DNA from: Molossus alvarezi
Lineage: Eukaryota; Chordata; Mammalia; Chiroptera; Molossidae
Assembly: GCA_037176705.1 (NCBI GenBank)
Contig: CM073886.1
Coordinates: 5,332,001 to 5,396,000, forward strand
Direction: 5' to 3'
DNA: 64,000 nt
Made by a program: the position numbers and the translations under genes
Notes under the pieces: generated by a model
Seen by the model: the letters and a program-made list of their open reading frames with translations, nothing else
The model's database searches: none
What the model was told of the DNA's origin: nothing
Shown: one piece after another, positions 55,096-64,000 of the stretch
Layout of the letters: each line of letters opens with the position of its first letter
Numbering within the stretch: position 1 is the stretch's first letter

Positions 55096-58000
55096 GAACT
55101 CCTGGCATGGGTTAAACATGTCCCCAGCTCCAGTGCCAGCACTAATCTCTCCTATTTTTGTCATTAACATAAGGACCAGGGAGGTGGGGAGGGAAGTTGA
55201 AGCCGGTATTATAATCATCTTTTACGTCTGGAATTACTGGGTTTATTTGCAGTGTTTCTTATTGTGGGCTGGATGTAAGGTCTCGTCTCATGCTTATTGA
55301 CAGCCTCCCTTCTCTTTCCCCGGCCCACCATCGAGCTTTCCTTCATTGCCCTCTCTGTCCCCAGGAGGAGTGCCCGAGCTCTGGAGGGTCCTCACCTCTC
55401 CCCAGCATGACACACACTGGCTTCTCGTCAGGACTTGATGGACATTGACACTCTCGACCTTACACAGGTCTGAGTTTGGATTTCCCTGAAACCAGAGCCG
55501 GGGACAGGACTGGGAGAGCAAGTAGTCCCTTTAGGAGGTGATCCCTGGAGGCTAGAGCAGTGGACTGGCAGGGGGACACAGGGAAAAGGGGCGGTCCCTT
55601 CCCATAGCTGCTTGGCACTGCGTGACTGGGACCAGGCCTGCTGGGGAGTCTAAGGGCTGCTAGGGAATCCTCTGGAAAGTGCCTCAGAATTGTCCCTCCA
55701 GACGGCTCAGCTCGCTGGCTGAGAATTTTTCCAAATGTGTGTTCCTCCTCGTGCCTCTGCCTGCCTGCGCGAGAGACAAGCAGGCACCTTGGCCTTGGGT
55801 AAAGCCCTGGGATGGACCGAGAAGACTGACCAGGCCCTCCAGCAAGGGCGCTGTGGGCGTCCCGGGAACTGTCCAGCACCGTGCTGCTGAAGTCCGAGGG
55901 CGCTGTGGGAAGAGAACACGATGTATCTGAGACAATGTATCAGCACACTCCTGCTCACCAGCTCAGGGAGAAGCCAGGCTCTCAGACCTGAAGGACTCCC
56001 AAGGACCAGGAACTACGCACCCCACCCCCAACCCCACAAGGATCTGATGCTGCTCAGTACTGATAACTCAGTTTTTCAGGTTGAGCAGAGTCTGGACAGA
56101 ATATCAGATGCTCAGTCCTATCTTGGTCTCTTGCTAAAACATGTCAGTCAGGCCTTCGCTTGCTCTGGCTGCTTCAGACCAGGCCTTCTCCTCCAGACCG
56201 GTGCCCAAGGCACAGTGCCAGGGCAGCCAGCCACTTGCAGGTTCTGCCACGCACTGTGTCCAGGTGGGTGACCTCGGGTGGGCGGGAGAGCGCCACACCT
56301 TCTTAGAATAAAGACAGCAGCCTGGTTCCCCGAAGGGGGTAAGTGATGCTCAGTAGCCCATGAGGAAAGGACACTTAGTCCAATGCATTTATTCTTGGTC
56401 AGGGAACCCATGTTCTAGTTCCAGTAAGTTCATCAACCTGCCTCCGACTTGGGTGAATGACCTGAGTACTCTTACCGTTTCGATGTGTGAATTAGAGAGT
56501 TAGATTAGATCTGTGTGTTCTGAGTGGCTCTTAAAGAAAACTATAAAGTAGCAATGCAAGAACATGGCCAGAATTGTGGGGGTTGCATGTGAGTGACTGA
56601 ACTTGGAGACCTGGACTGTGAGACCTGCCATCTGCTTGTAGTTCTCTGAACAGAGCTCCGCCGAGATGCTGGACTCGGGGTGCGCCGTCCCGGGGTGCCG
56701 GTTCCCAGCGCTACGGACTCCTTCGCAGTGTGCCCCCAGCAGACTCGCCGAGCGTCACCCTAGGTACAAGGGCTGCGGCATGGGGTCAGAGGCTTTTCCG
56801 ACACTTCGTCTCTCCTGCCACATGAGTGCTAATAAATCATAAAGCACCCATTGCCCCTTCGGCTGCTTTGATTCCTGTTTCGTTGAGTCCAGGTGAGTTG
56901 TAGCTGAACAGTTCGGGCCAGAGTCTTGCTGGGGAGAAATCGTTGGAAGAGCTATTGATCAGATGTCCACAGCTGCTGACAGCCGGTGGGAGCTCCGCAG
57001 CCCCTCTGTGCAAGGGCAGGGCGCAGGAAGGGCAGGAGTGGGGTGGAGAGAGGACCCCTCGGTCTAGAGGACGGTGGCGTGCAGAGACAGGTGGCTCCTG
57101 GAGAGTTGTTCTTCCTCATGTCAGCGGGTAGGGTGGGTGGGACAGGCGTCTGCGAGGTGTCCTAGTACCACTGTAACCTGGGAAGGAGTCCGGGGAATGC
57201 TGTCTTTTCAGGAAAGCCACCTTGGTCTCATCACCACAGGGCCCAGGCATGGTGGTGCTGGCCTTCTGTTTGCACCATCGAGGCCCGGCACTGCTCCATG
57301 TCATCCTTCGTTGCCAGCCATGAGCCCCCACCCATACCCACTGCACACCGGCCACAGTGTCACCTCTGTGAGCTGCACTCAGCGTGGCGACTCTGTGCAG
57401 GCTGCGTGGCGCTCGGCGGCCCTGCAGACGCACTCCTTGCGACATTGAACATCGTAGGCACCTGTGCCCTCCAGGAGTGACACACAGACCTGCCTCTGGC
57501 TGCCTCCTCTGTGCCTACGAAAGCGCCAGAAGCCCAGTGGCCTGGAAACTGGTTGTTGAGTGAACAAGTGCGTGTTTCCCTGAGGCGGACAGGGCAGGAC
57601 TCAGCACAGCTCCCGGCGCCCTCAGGAACACAGGGCACCCCTACCGGCCCAGGGGCAGCGGGAGCCCCACAGGCTCAGGCAGTCTGGGAGGGGCCTGGAG
57701 AAGGACCCAATCCCAACAGTGAGGAGTGCGACAGCCTTTTCTGCCCCCAGCGTTGGAAGGGCTGCCCTTCGGAATGGCCTGCCGCCCGCCTGCGTGTGGT
57801 CCCTGGAAGAATACTCACAGCAGCCAGGGAGACCCTGGGCTCGGTGGGAGTTCCTTCCCAGGCCGAGTCCACGCCACGTTTTGTCTTTGACTCAAGGCAG
57901 CATATCCTGTGCTTTTTTTTTTTTAAAGATGACATCCGGTTTTTCTCCCTTTCACCCCAAGATGCTGAGAGCCCCTCCAGTGAGTTAGAACCAGTGTTTC

Positions 58001-58225
58001 CCTGAGAAGGTGATACCCTGTTCCTATGCCCCTCAAATTGTCAAATACAGGCAGCGTTTTTTTAGAGAATTCATCTTATTATGATGGAAATTGACTGACT
58101 GCCTTAAGGTGTAAATGTGGTGTAAATATGGTCGTCTTAATTTAAAGAAAATGGTCACTTTCTGAAGAGTTGCACAGAATAAGGCAAAAAGTAACCTTTA
58201 ACATTTACTCCAAAGTCGGTTTCCG
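55096..58225. other. Intron 1 DNA, no gene recognised
   Basis: About 3.1 kb with few nameable repeats. Short open frames occur on both strands, but none has flanking splice signals plus recognisable family features. Confidence 0.35.
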
Positions 58226-58385
58226 CCCTGGCTGGGCAATTCTGTTGGTTGGACTGTCGTCCCAATGTGCCAGGTTTCAGGTTTGATCCCTGGTCAGCGC
58301 GCATGCAAGAACCAACCAATGAATGCCTAGACGAGTGGAACAGCAAATCCATATTCCTCTCCCTCCCCAGTCAATCAGAGTCTGT
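58226..58385 (+). mobile_element. Old, shortened Ves-like SINE
   Basis: CCGCCCTGGCTGGGCAATTC, TCAGGTTTGATCCCTGGTCA and AACCAACCAATGAATGCC. The centre and pyrimidine-rich tail are degraded. Confidence 0.6.
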
Positions 58386-59087
58386 TTCCATGACAACACT
58401 GGAGCACAGGAAGCTGAAGTGGCTGTGCCGTGTCCACGTGGCCTTTGACATCAGAACTGTGGGCCAACTTTGCCCAGTGAGGGTGTGGCCTCGTGTCCAA
58501 GGGCACGGGGCTCCTCCTTACCTTGCACCCCTGCCACTTCTTCCCTTGTTGCTCCTGTCGGGAGTCACCTGCAGCCCAGTCTGCATAGGTTTCAGAGATG
58601 TCATTGCTTTTCTGCAGGTCCCCACAGGATCCCCAAGATAGGACCGTGTTCACAGTGTCGGGGTGCACAGAGACTGAAAATGAGCTGCTGGCGCACTGGG
58701 GGCGACACAGTCACCTCGCCGTGGAGTGTGTGTGCTCACCATTCCCTGCACCCCCTCCTCACCCCAAGGAGAAACACCCACAGTTCTGGAGTGGAGGACA
58801 CTCCCCAGAAGCTCCCCTCACATTCCCTCTTCTGCTCTGCGTTGGGCCAGCCCCAAAGCCACCCCGCCCCTCAGGTGACCTGTTCTACTCATGTTCTCTT
58901 AGGGGTATCCTTACAATTTTAACTTAACAGTCTAGAATTTATCAATATTTTACCTTCTTTCTGCAAAATATAAGAACTTCGTATACTGCTTCCTGTCAGC
59001 TTTGTCTGGGATTTTATTTACAACTTCTTGTTACCTACCCAAATCCTATTATCATTATTATTTCCTTTTTAAAAAATAGTCAACATT
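58386..59087. other. Intron 1 DNA, no gene recognised
   Basis: No named content. Confidence 0.3.
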
Positions 59088-59581
59088 GCCCTGGCCGGTT
59101 TGGTTCAGCAGTTAGAGCGTCGACCCATGGACTGAAGGATCTTGGGTTCAATTCCGGTCAAGGGCACATACCGGGGTTGCCCTGGTCAGGGTGGTACGGG
59201 AGGCAACCAATTGATGTGTCTCTCTCTTTTTCTTTATCCTCAACAAGGGACATTTTTGCATTTATCTTCAGATAGAGCAGGAGGGAGAGAGGGAGGAAGA
59301 GAGAGAGAAACATCGATGTGAGAGAGACACATCGAGTGGTTGCCACCCACACGACCCCGCCTGGGGCCGGGGACAAACTGCAACCGAAATATGTGCCCTT
59401 AGCGGTACCTGAACCCAGGTCTTTGTGGTCCGCTGGTCGACACTCTAACCACAGAGCCAAACCAGCCAGGACCACGTGTCTCTCTCTTACATCGGTGTTT
59501 CTCTCTCTCTCACTCTCCCTCCCTCTCTTCTACTCTATCTAAAATCAATGGGGAAAAAAATATCCTCGGGTGAGGAGTAAC
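59088..59581 (+). mobile_element. Ves-type SINE (outer copy) split by another SINE
   Basis: Head TGCCCTGGCCGGTTTGGTTC and GGTTCAATTCCGGTCAAGGG on the left. The element resumes after 59488 with ACATCGGTGTTTCTCTCTCT and ends TATCCTCGGGTGAGGAGTAA. Confidence 0.94.
59216..59488 (-). mobile_element. Ves-type SINE (inner copy, opposite strand)
   Basis: Antisense long form: CCTCAACAAGGGACATTTTT, AACATCGATGTGAGAGAGAC, GTTGCCACCCACACGACCCC, head complement AGAGCCAAACCAGCCAGGAC. Direct repeat GTGTCTCTCTCTT at 59216-59228 and 59476-59488, taken from the outer SINE. Confidence 0.95.
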
Positions 59582-59594
59582 AAAATAAATAAAG

Positions 59595-60690
59595 AAATAA
59601 ATAGCATCTATGTAGATTTATCTGGAAGTTTCCGAGTTCCTTTTTCACCATGATGTCTGTCACTGATTTCCTCCTTCTGAGTCCAACTCCATCCACTAAG
59701 GCATGCCCTTCAGTGCCATCTCCACTGGGACATTCTGTGTCCTTTTTTCTGAAAATGTCTCTATTTTGCCTTCATTCTTGATTATTAGTTATCTCAGTAT
59801 GGAATTCTAGGCTGTGGGCACCGATAGAATTGGCAGTTACTCTCCCTTGATCCAGGAGAGAGTACTTCCAGAGTCTCCCGAACTTCCGTAGAGTTGCTGA
59901 GAAATCTGAAGGTAAATGTGTCTTTTACCTCTGGCTGCTTCGGACTGTATCTTTGGTGTTCTGTCATTTCAATACAGTGGATCTAAAGTGTGCATTCGTT
60001 TTATTTTTATTTTGATCAGAACACATTTTGTTTCCCAGATCTGAGGATTAATGCTTTTTTTAATCAATTCTGGAAAATTCTCAGCCATCATATCTTTGAG
60101 TGTTTTTTTTCTGTTTTCTCTACTTTTTCCTTCCGGCAGCTCCTGTTAGACGTGTGGCACACCTTCGAATTCATTCCTCCCGTCCTCCCATTTCCTTCCC
60201 GCAGTTCCTCTGTGTTAGCTGTAGACATTTTCTTTCTAAATTAAAAACATTATTTTCTTTATTGATTTTAGAGAGCGGAAGTGAGAGGGAGAGAGAGATG
60301 GAAACATCAGAGAGAGGGAACATAAACTGGCCGCCTCCTGCACGCCCCCACTGGGGATCAGGCCCACAACCTGGGCACGGGCCCTGACCAGGAATCGAAC
60401 CGCCGACCTCTTGGTGCATGGGTCGACGCTCAACCGCTGAGCCATGCTGGCGGGGCTCCTTTGTATTTTTTATTTGTGTGAGAGCATTGGTTTTAACAAG
60501 AAAAAGGTTTAATATGGGAAAACTAAAATTTTTGCCAAAACTTGGATTTACCTGTTTTCCCCCCATAATGTGTTCTCCTTTCATTAGTATTTCTACCTTC
60601 TCTTTTCATTGCTTCAGTTATGTTAAACATTTGTTTTAGACTTTCTTTTAAAATGCTCTGTTGCCCGTAGGTCCTGTCTTGTTCACTGTG
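59595..60690 (-). mobile_element. Old L1 5'-region remnant interrupted by a SINE
   Basis: TATGGAATTCTAGGCTGTGG, GTGTCTTTTACCTCTGGCTG, GATCTGAGGATTAATGC, TTCTGGAAAATTCTCAGCCA and TCATATCTTTGAGTG are in the order of the antisense 5' part of old mammalian L1s. After the SINE it is weak. Confidence 0.5.
60236..60456 (-). mobile_element. Ves-type SINE (short form)
   Basis: Antisense: TTATTTTCTTTATTGATTTT, GGCCGCCTCCTGCACGCCCC, CAGGAATCGAACCGCCGACC, head complement GAGCCATGCTGGCGGGGC. No clear target duplication. Confidence 0.94.
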
Positions 60691-61100
60691 GCGGCGCACA
60701 GCCCGACGTCCCCTGACTCCGCTCCCAGCCGGGGTTGCTTCCACCCCCACGCGCGGTGGCGGCGCTTCTGCTGTGCTGGGCGAGCTCTCGCGAGATTCCC
60801 GCCCTGCGAGACGCTGGCTCAGGGTCTCCAGTTCTCAAGACTTCACCCTGACGAAGGTCCCTGCCTTCCCGGGCCAGTGGGAAGAGGTTCTCTCGCGCCC
60901 GGCCCAGAGGCGGAGCCCAGCTCTGTGCAGAGGTCCCGATTCCCGGTAGGCACCTCGGCTGAGCTTCGGGTCACACGCTCGGTCCGGGGGCCTGACAGCG
61001 TTATCACTGAAGCCTGCGGACGAACCGAGTGCGTGCCCTGTGGCCTCATCCTGCCCGCGCTCCCCGATCCCGGCCGCGGGGGTCCCCTCTCTGTTCCGTG
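60690..61100. other. Intronic CpG island
   Basis: I count about 40 CpGs in roughly 410 bases of GC-rich DNA, close to the number expected without CpG loss. It contains TCTCGCGAGA at 60786-60795. It borders the L1 5'-region remnant on the minus strand, so it could be a relic of an L1 promoter, or an independent alternative promoter or enhancer. Confidence 0.65.
60786..60795. promoter_or_regulatory. TCTCGCGAGA palindrome
   Basis: An exact copy of the palindromic promoter motif found at many mammalian CpG-island promoters and linked to ZBTB33 (Kaiso). It is inside the intronic CpG island. Confidence 0.5.
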
Positions 61101-61689
61101 AGCTCATCTGTGTGTGTTGTGCTGTAACACTCCACCTAGCATCCGGAATGGCAGGAAAATGACGCTGGTCAGGCTGCTTTGCCAGGGCCTCGTGACAGCC
61201 CTTTAATCACTGTCCACGTGCTGGGCTGTAGTGAGCAGCTTAGTGCGATGCTGAAGGTCAGGCTTGTGTTTAAGCAAATTCAGCTTTTGGGAAAGCTTCA
61301 GTCTTTTCCAATGAGTTTTCTACTCATTAACAAAAGACGCGAGTTGTCTGGTGTCATTTCCGCGTGGACAGACTTGGGTCGGCCCTTCGGAGTGGTTAGT
61401 GCCCTGGGCCCAGAGGCCCCGTCGACACTTGCTAATTAATGTACTCTTATTGGCTCTGGACAGTCATGGCCCCAGAACATCTCATTTCAAACCTTCTCTG
61501 CCCCCGGCGGTGCCCCCCGTCCTATGCTCGGCCTTGCTTTGTACCCTCATGTCAGGGTGACAAGACCCTGAACCATGGCCCTTTCTCATTTCATGTCACC
61601 CACGTGCCAGGCACATAGTAGGCAATTTAAATAAGCCTGTGTGCTTTATATGAAGTCATCTGTAGACACTAAAATTAAAACCATTTGAG
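61101..61689. other. Intron 1 DNA, low-repeat
   Basis: No repeat family or exon recognised. 61200-61450 has the look of unique, possibly conserved DNA (CTAATTAATG at 61431). Confidence 0.35.
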
Positions 61690-62345
61690 GTGTAATTGTA
61701 CACCTATTCCACCAGCAGAATTTAGGAAAACACCCCGTGTTGGTGGACGAGAGACCGTAAGGACTGTGCTGCCGACGGGAAGGCAGGCTGACGTAATCCT
61801 GACATTATGTCAGATTATACATATCACACCCAGAGCGCTCCTGGGCAGAGACCCAAAGACTTTCTCCCAGAGCTCCAGAAAAAGACATGTGCAGAGTGAC
61901 TGGCGTAGCGGTGCTGGGGCGCCAACACGGGCTTCGTGGCCGGCGCTGGGAATGAGGGTGGGGAGGTGGGGGCGCAGACGGCGACTTGTGTGCACTCAGA
62001 CGCAAGCACAGAGGGGCACACGAACAACACGATATACCTTAAAAGTACGGCGCCAAGTAAAATGCAAGGAAGGAAGATGTTCAGCACATTCCCATTTATG
62101 TAAATTTTTAAAAACCCACATGCAAAACAGTATACATTTTGCAAGAACAGACTCAAGAAAAAAGAGGTGCATCAAGCGTGGGCGAACGGACTGCCTGTGG
62201 GAGAGGGGGCACGAGGAGGAAGGCGCAGTGGTTGATAAACGCACAAGAAAGGAGCCGCGCACAGGCCAGCGTGATGCTCAGCCGCGGAGCAGGAGTGTGG
62301 TCACCTCTCAGCGCAAGATGTTCGAGAAAACAATCAGAAAGAAGC
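61690..62345 (+). mobile_element. Possible old L1 3'-end remnant
   Basis: TATACCTTAAAAGTACGGCG, CACATTCCCATTTATGTAAA and AACAGTATACATTTTGCAAG resemble the terminal region of old L1s; the rest is weak. Confidence 0.3.
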
Positions 62346-62514
62346 GTTTGTGCAGGTGGGAGTCGTTTTCTCTCTGAATTCTTCCCCGGTCAGGCCGGCC
62401 TCATGTGGAATGTCGAGTCCTGTGAATTTTCTTTTAATGTTGTCCTGTTCACCCAGCTCACTGGGAAGCCCTTTCATTGGGGGAGTTGTTTCTCATTTGT
62501 TGTTCCATGGCTGC

Positions 62515-62695
62515 AGCAAGATGTAGTGGAAGGACGGCGGGTTTGGGGGTCAGCTGAGCCTCCCACACAGACTCTGTGACCTTGGGCAAGGTCATGTGAT
62601 CTTTTTGAACCTCAGTTTCCTCATTTGGAAAACAAGGGTGAAAGACCTCTGAGCACTGTTACAAGGACTAACTGAGTGTGAACTGAGGTCCCCGG
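62515..62695 (+). mobile_element. MIR SINE
   Basis: AGATGTAGTGGAAGGACGGC, ACTCTGTGACCTTGGGCAAG, TTTTGAACCTCAGTTTCCTC and TTACAAGGACTAACTGAGTG are in MIR order and well kept. Confidence 0.78.
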
Positions 62696-63142
62696 CACTG
62701 TCTGTAGCTGTCGGTGAGTCCTGTCCCTGGATGGCAGGTACTCCAACAGATGTTTAAACAGAGATGAGCGGATGTTCGCCACAGGCTGGACCAAGGGACG
62801 GTGGCTTTAGGTCTGGCTAAAGCAGGACTTCCCAACAGCACCGTGTTAGCATCAGGATTGCTTCTGAGCACAGTTGGGAAATACTCTCCTCTGAGTACCT
62901 TTAGAGAGGGGTTCTCGGTGTTCAGGCTGCCTCCACATCCCCTCTCCAGCCCTGTTTGTCTGACTTCTCCCTCCTTCCTCCCCGCTGGTCTTGGGAGAGA
63001 TCCGAGTGTTCACGTTGATTTCTCTCTCCTGTGTGCCCACTGTCTGGGAAAGAAACGTAATGACATGGGGCCGGGGACTGCCCGCTGCAGAGGGGAACCC
63101 TGCCACTGGCATGAACTGCGGTGACTTTCCGGGGCTTCGAAA
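62696..63142. other. Intron 1 DNA, no gene recognised
   Basis: No named content. Confidence 0.3.
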
Positions 63143-63790
63143 CTGATGCAGGCGGGTCACACCTTCGAGGCAGGGGGACACCTGACGCAGGCGGGTCACA
63201 CCTTCGAGGAGGGGGACACCTGACGCAGACAGGTCACACCTTCGAGGAGGGGGACACCTGACGCAGACGGGTCATACCTTCGAGGCGGGGGACACCTGAT
63301 GCAGACAGGTCACACCTTCGAGGCGGGGGACACCTGATGCAGGTGGGTCACACCTTCGAGGCGGGGGACACCTGACGCAGACGGGTCACACCTTCGAGGC
63401 GGGGGACACCTGACGCAGACGGGTCACACCTTCGAGGCGGGGGACACCTGATGCAGACGGGTCACACCTTCGAGGCGGGGGACACCTGACGCAGACGGGT
63501 CACACCTTCGAGGCGGGGGACACCTGACGCAGGCGGGTCACACCTTCGAGGCGGGGGACACCTGACGCAGGCGGGTCACACCTTCGAGGCGGGGGACACC
63601 TGACGCAGACGGGTCATACCTTCGAGGCGGGGGACACCTGACGCAGACGGGTCACACCTTCGAGGAGGGGGACACCTGATGCAGGCGGGTCACACCTTCG
63701 AGGCGGGGGACACCTGACGCAGGCGGGTCACACCTTCGAGGCGGGGGACACCTGACGCAGGCGGGTCACACCTTCGAGGCGGGGGACACC
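63143..63790. repeat. 38-bp minisatellite, about 17 copies
   Basis: Each unit has GGGTCACACCTTCGAGG followed by GGGGGACACCTGACGCAG. The marker CTTCGAG occurs 17 times at about 38-base steps. TCACACCT is exact in 15 of 17 units (TCATACCT in two). GAC/GAT and AGGC/AGAC variants are mixed along the array. Confidence 0.96.
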
Positions 63791-64000
63791 TGCTCCAGAA
63801 TCACCCAGCTGCTTTCTAAAGTCTTGCATTCAACCTGAGACACCTTCACATTTTGAACATTTTCAACCCAGCAGCTTTGGAAGGTGCCCTGATCTGAGAT
63901 TCAGGTGGTGTTTTTACCCTCACTGCCTTGCTTGTCTCATCTAGGAAATGGGGACAATGAGTATTTAAACCCCCGAGGGACGTGGAGTCAGCTGTGTACC
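63791..64000. other. Intron 1 DNA to window end
   Basis: No gene or repeat recognised. Confidence 0.3.

Noticed and set aside
1635..60456. tRNA genes suggested by A-box and B-box-like motifs
   Set aside because: Every case lies in the head of a Ves-type SINE with the characteristic body and tail, so these are retroposons rather than functional tRNA genes.
63143..63790. CRISPR-like regular array
   Set aside because: The 38-bp units are contiguous tandem copies with no unique spacers, and the genome is mammalian.

Overview
The window reads as nuclear DNA of a bat. It carries about twenty tRNA-derived Ves-type SINEs (heads like CTGGCCGGTGTGGCTCAG, internal TCAATCGATG motifs, tails like TCCTCGGGTGAGGAT or AATCAATAAA), which are typical of yangochiropteran and especially vespertilionoid bats. 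These sit among L1, L2, MIR, CR1/L3 and MER5A remnants shared by placental mammals. There is no bacterial-style gene packing, and I see no operons, CRISPR array or rRNA.

Only one protein-coding segment is well supported: the first coding exon of HS3ST2 (heparan sulfate glucosamine 3-O-sulfotransferase 2) on the + strand, ATG at 36029 and splice donor after 36495. It encodes the cytoplasmic tail, the Golgi signal-anchor, the Pro/Ala-rich stem and the start of the sulfotransferase domain, including the PAPS-binding loop (KKGGTR) and the catalytic Glu region (TEPHFFD). The remaining coding sequence lies beyond position 64000. The exon sits in a CpG island (about 34780-36560) that contains a plausible core promoter: GC boxes, a perfect CRE (TGACGTCA), a TATA-like TTAAATA and an initiator-like A at about 35609. 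The predicted leader has several upstream ATGs, and one of these reading frames overlaps the true start.

Layout: 1-34700 is upstream intergenic DNA, mostly decayed repeats, with a 65-bp minisatellite (395-727) and a 1.04-kb minisatellite of 61 perfectly phased 17-bp units (9691-10726) inside a CpG-rich patch. 34780-36495 is the CTCF-like site, promoter, leader and exon 1. 36496-64000 is the beginning of HS3ST2 intron 1. It holds SINEs, L1 ends, three minisatellites (40446-40945, 45061-45670, 63143-63790), an RE1/NRSF-like motif at 39916 and an intronic CpG island with a TCTCGCGAGA palindrome at about 60690-61100.

I found no convincing new biological system. The most checkable points are the CRE/TATA promoter with an overlapping uORF, the RE1-like and CTCF-like sites, and minisatellites whose units carry transcription-factor motifs. 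Repeat-family names come from pattern recognition without a database search, so the older families are tentative and boundaries are approximate.
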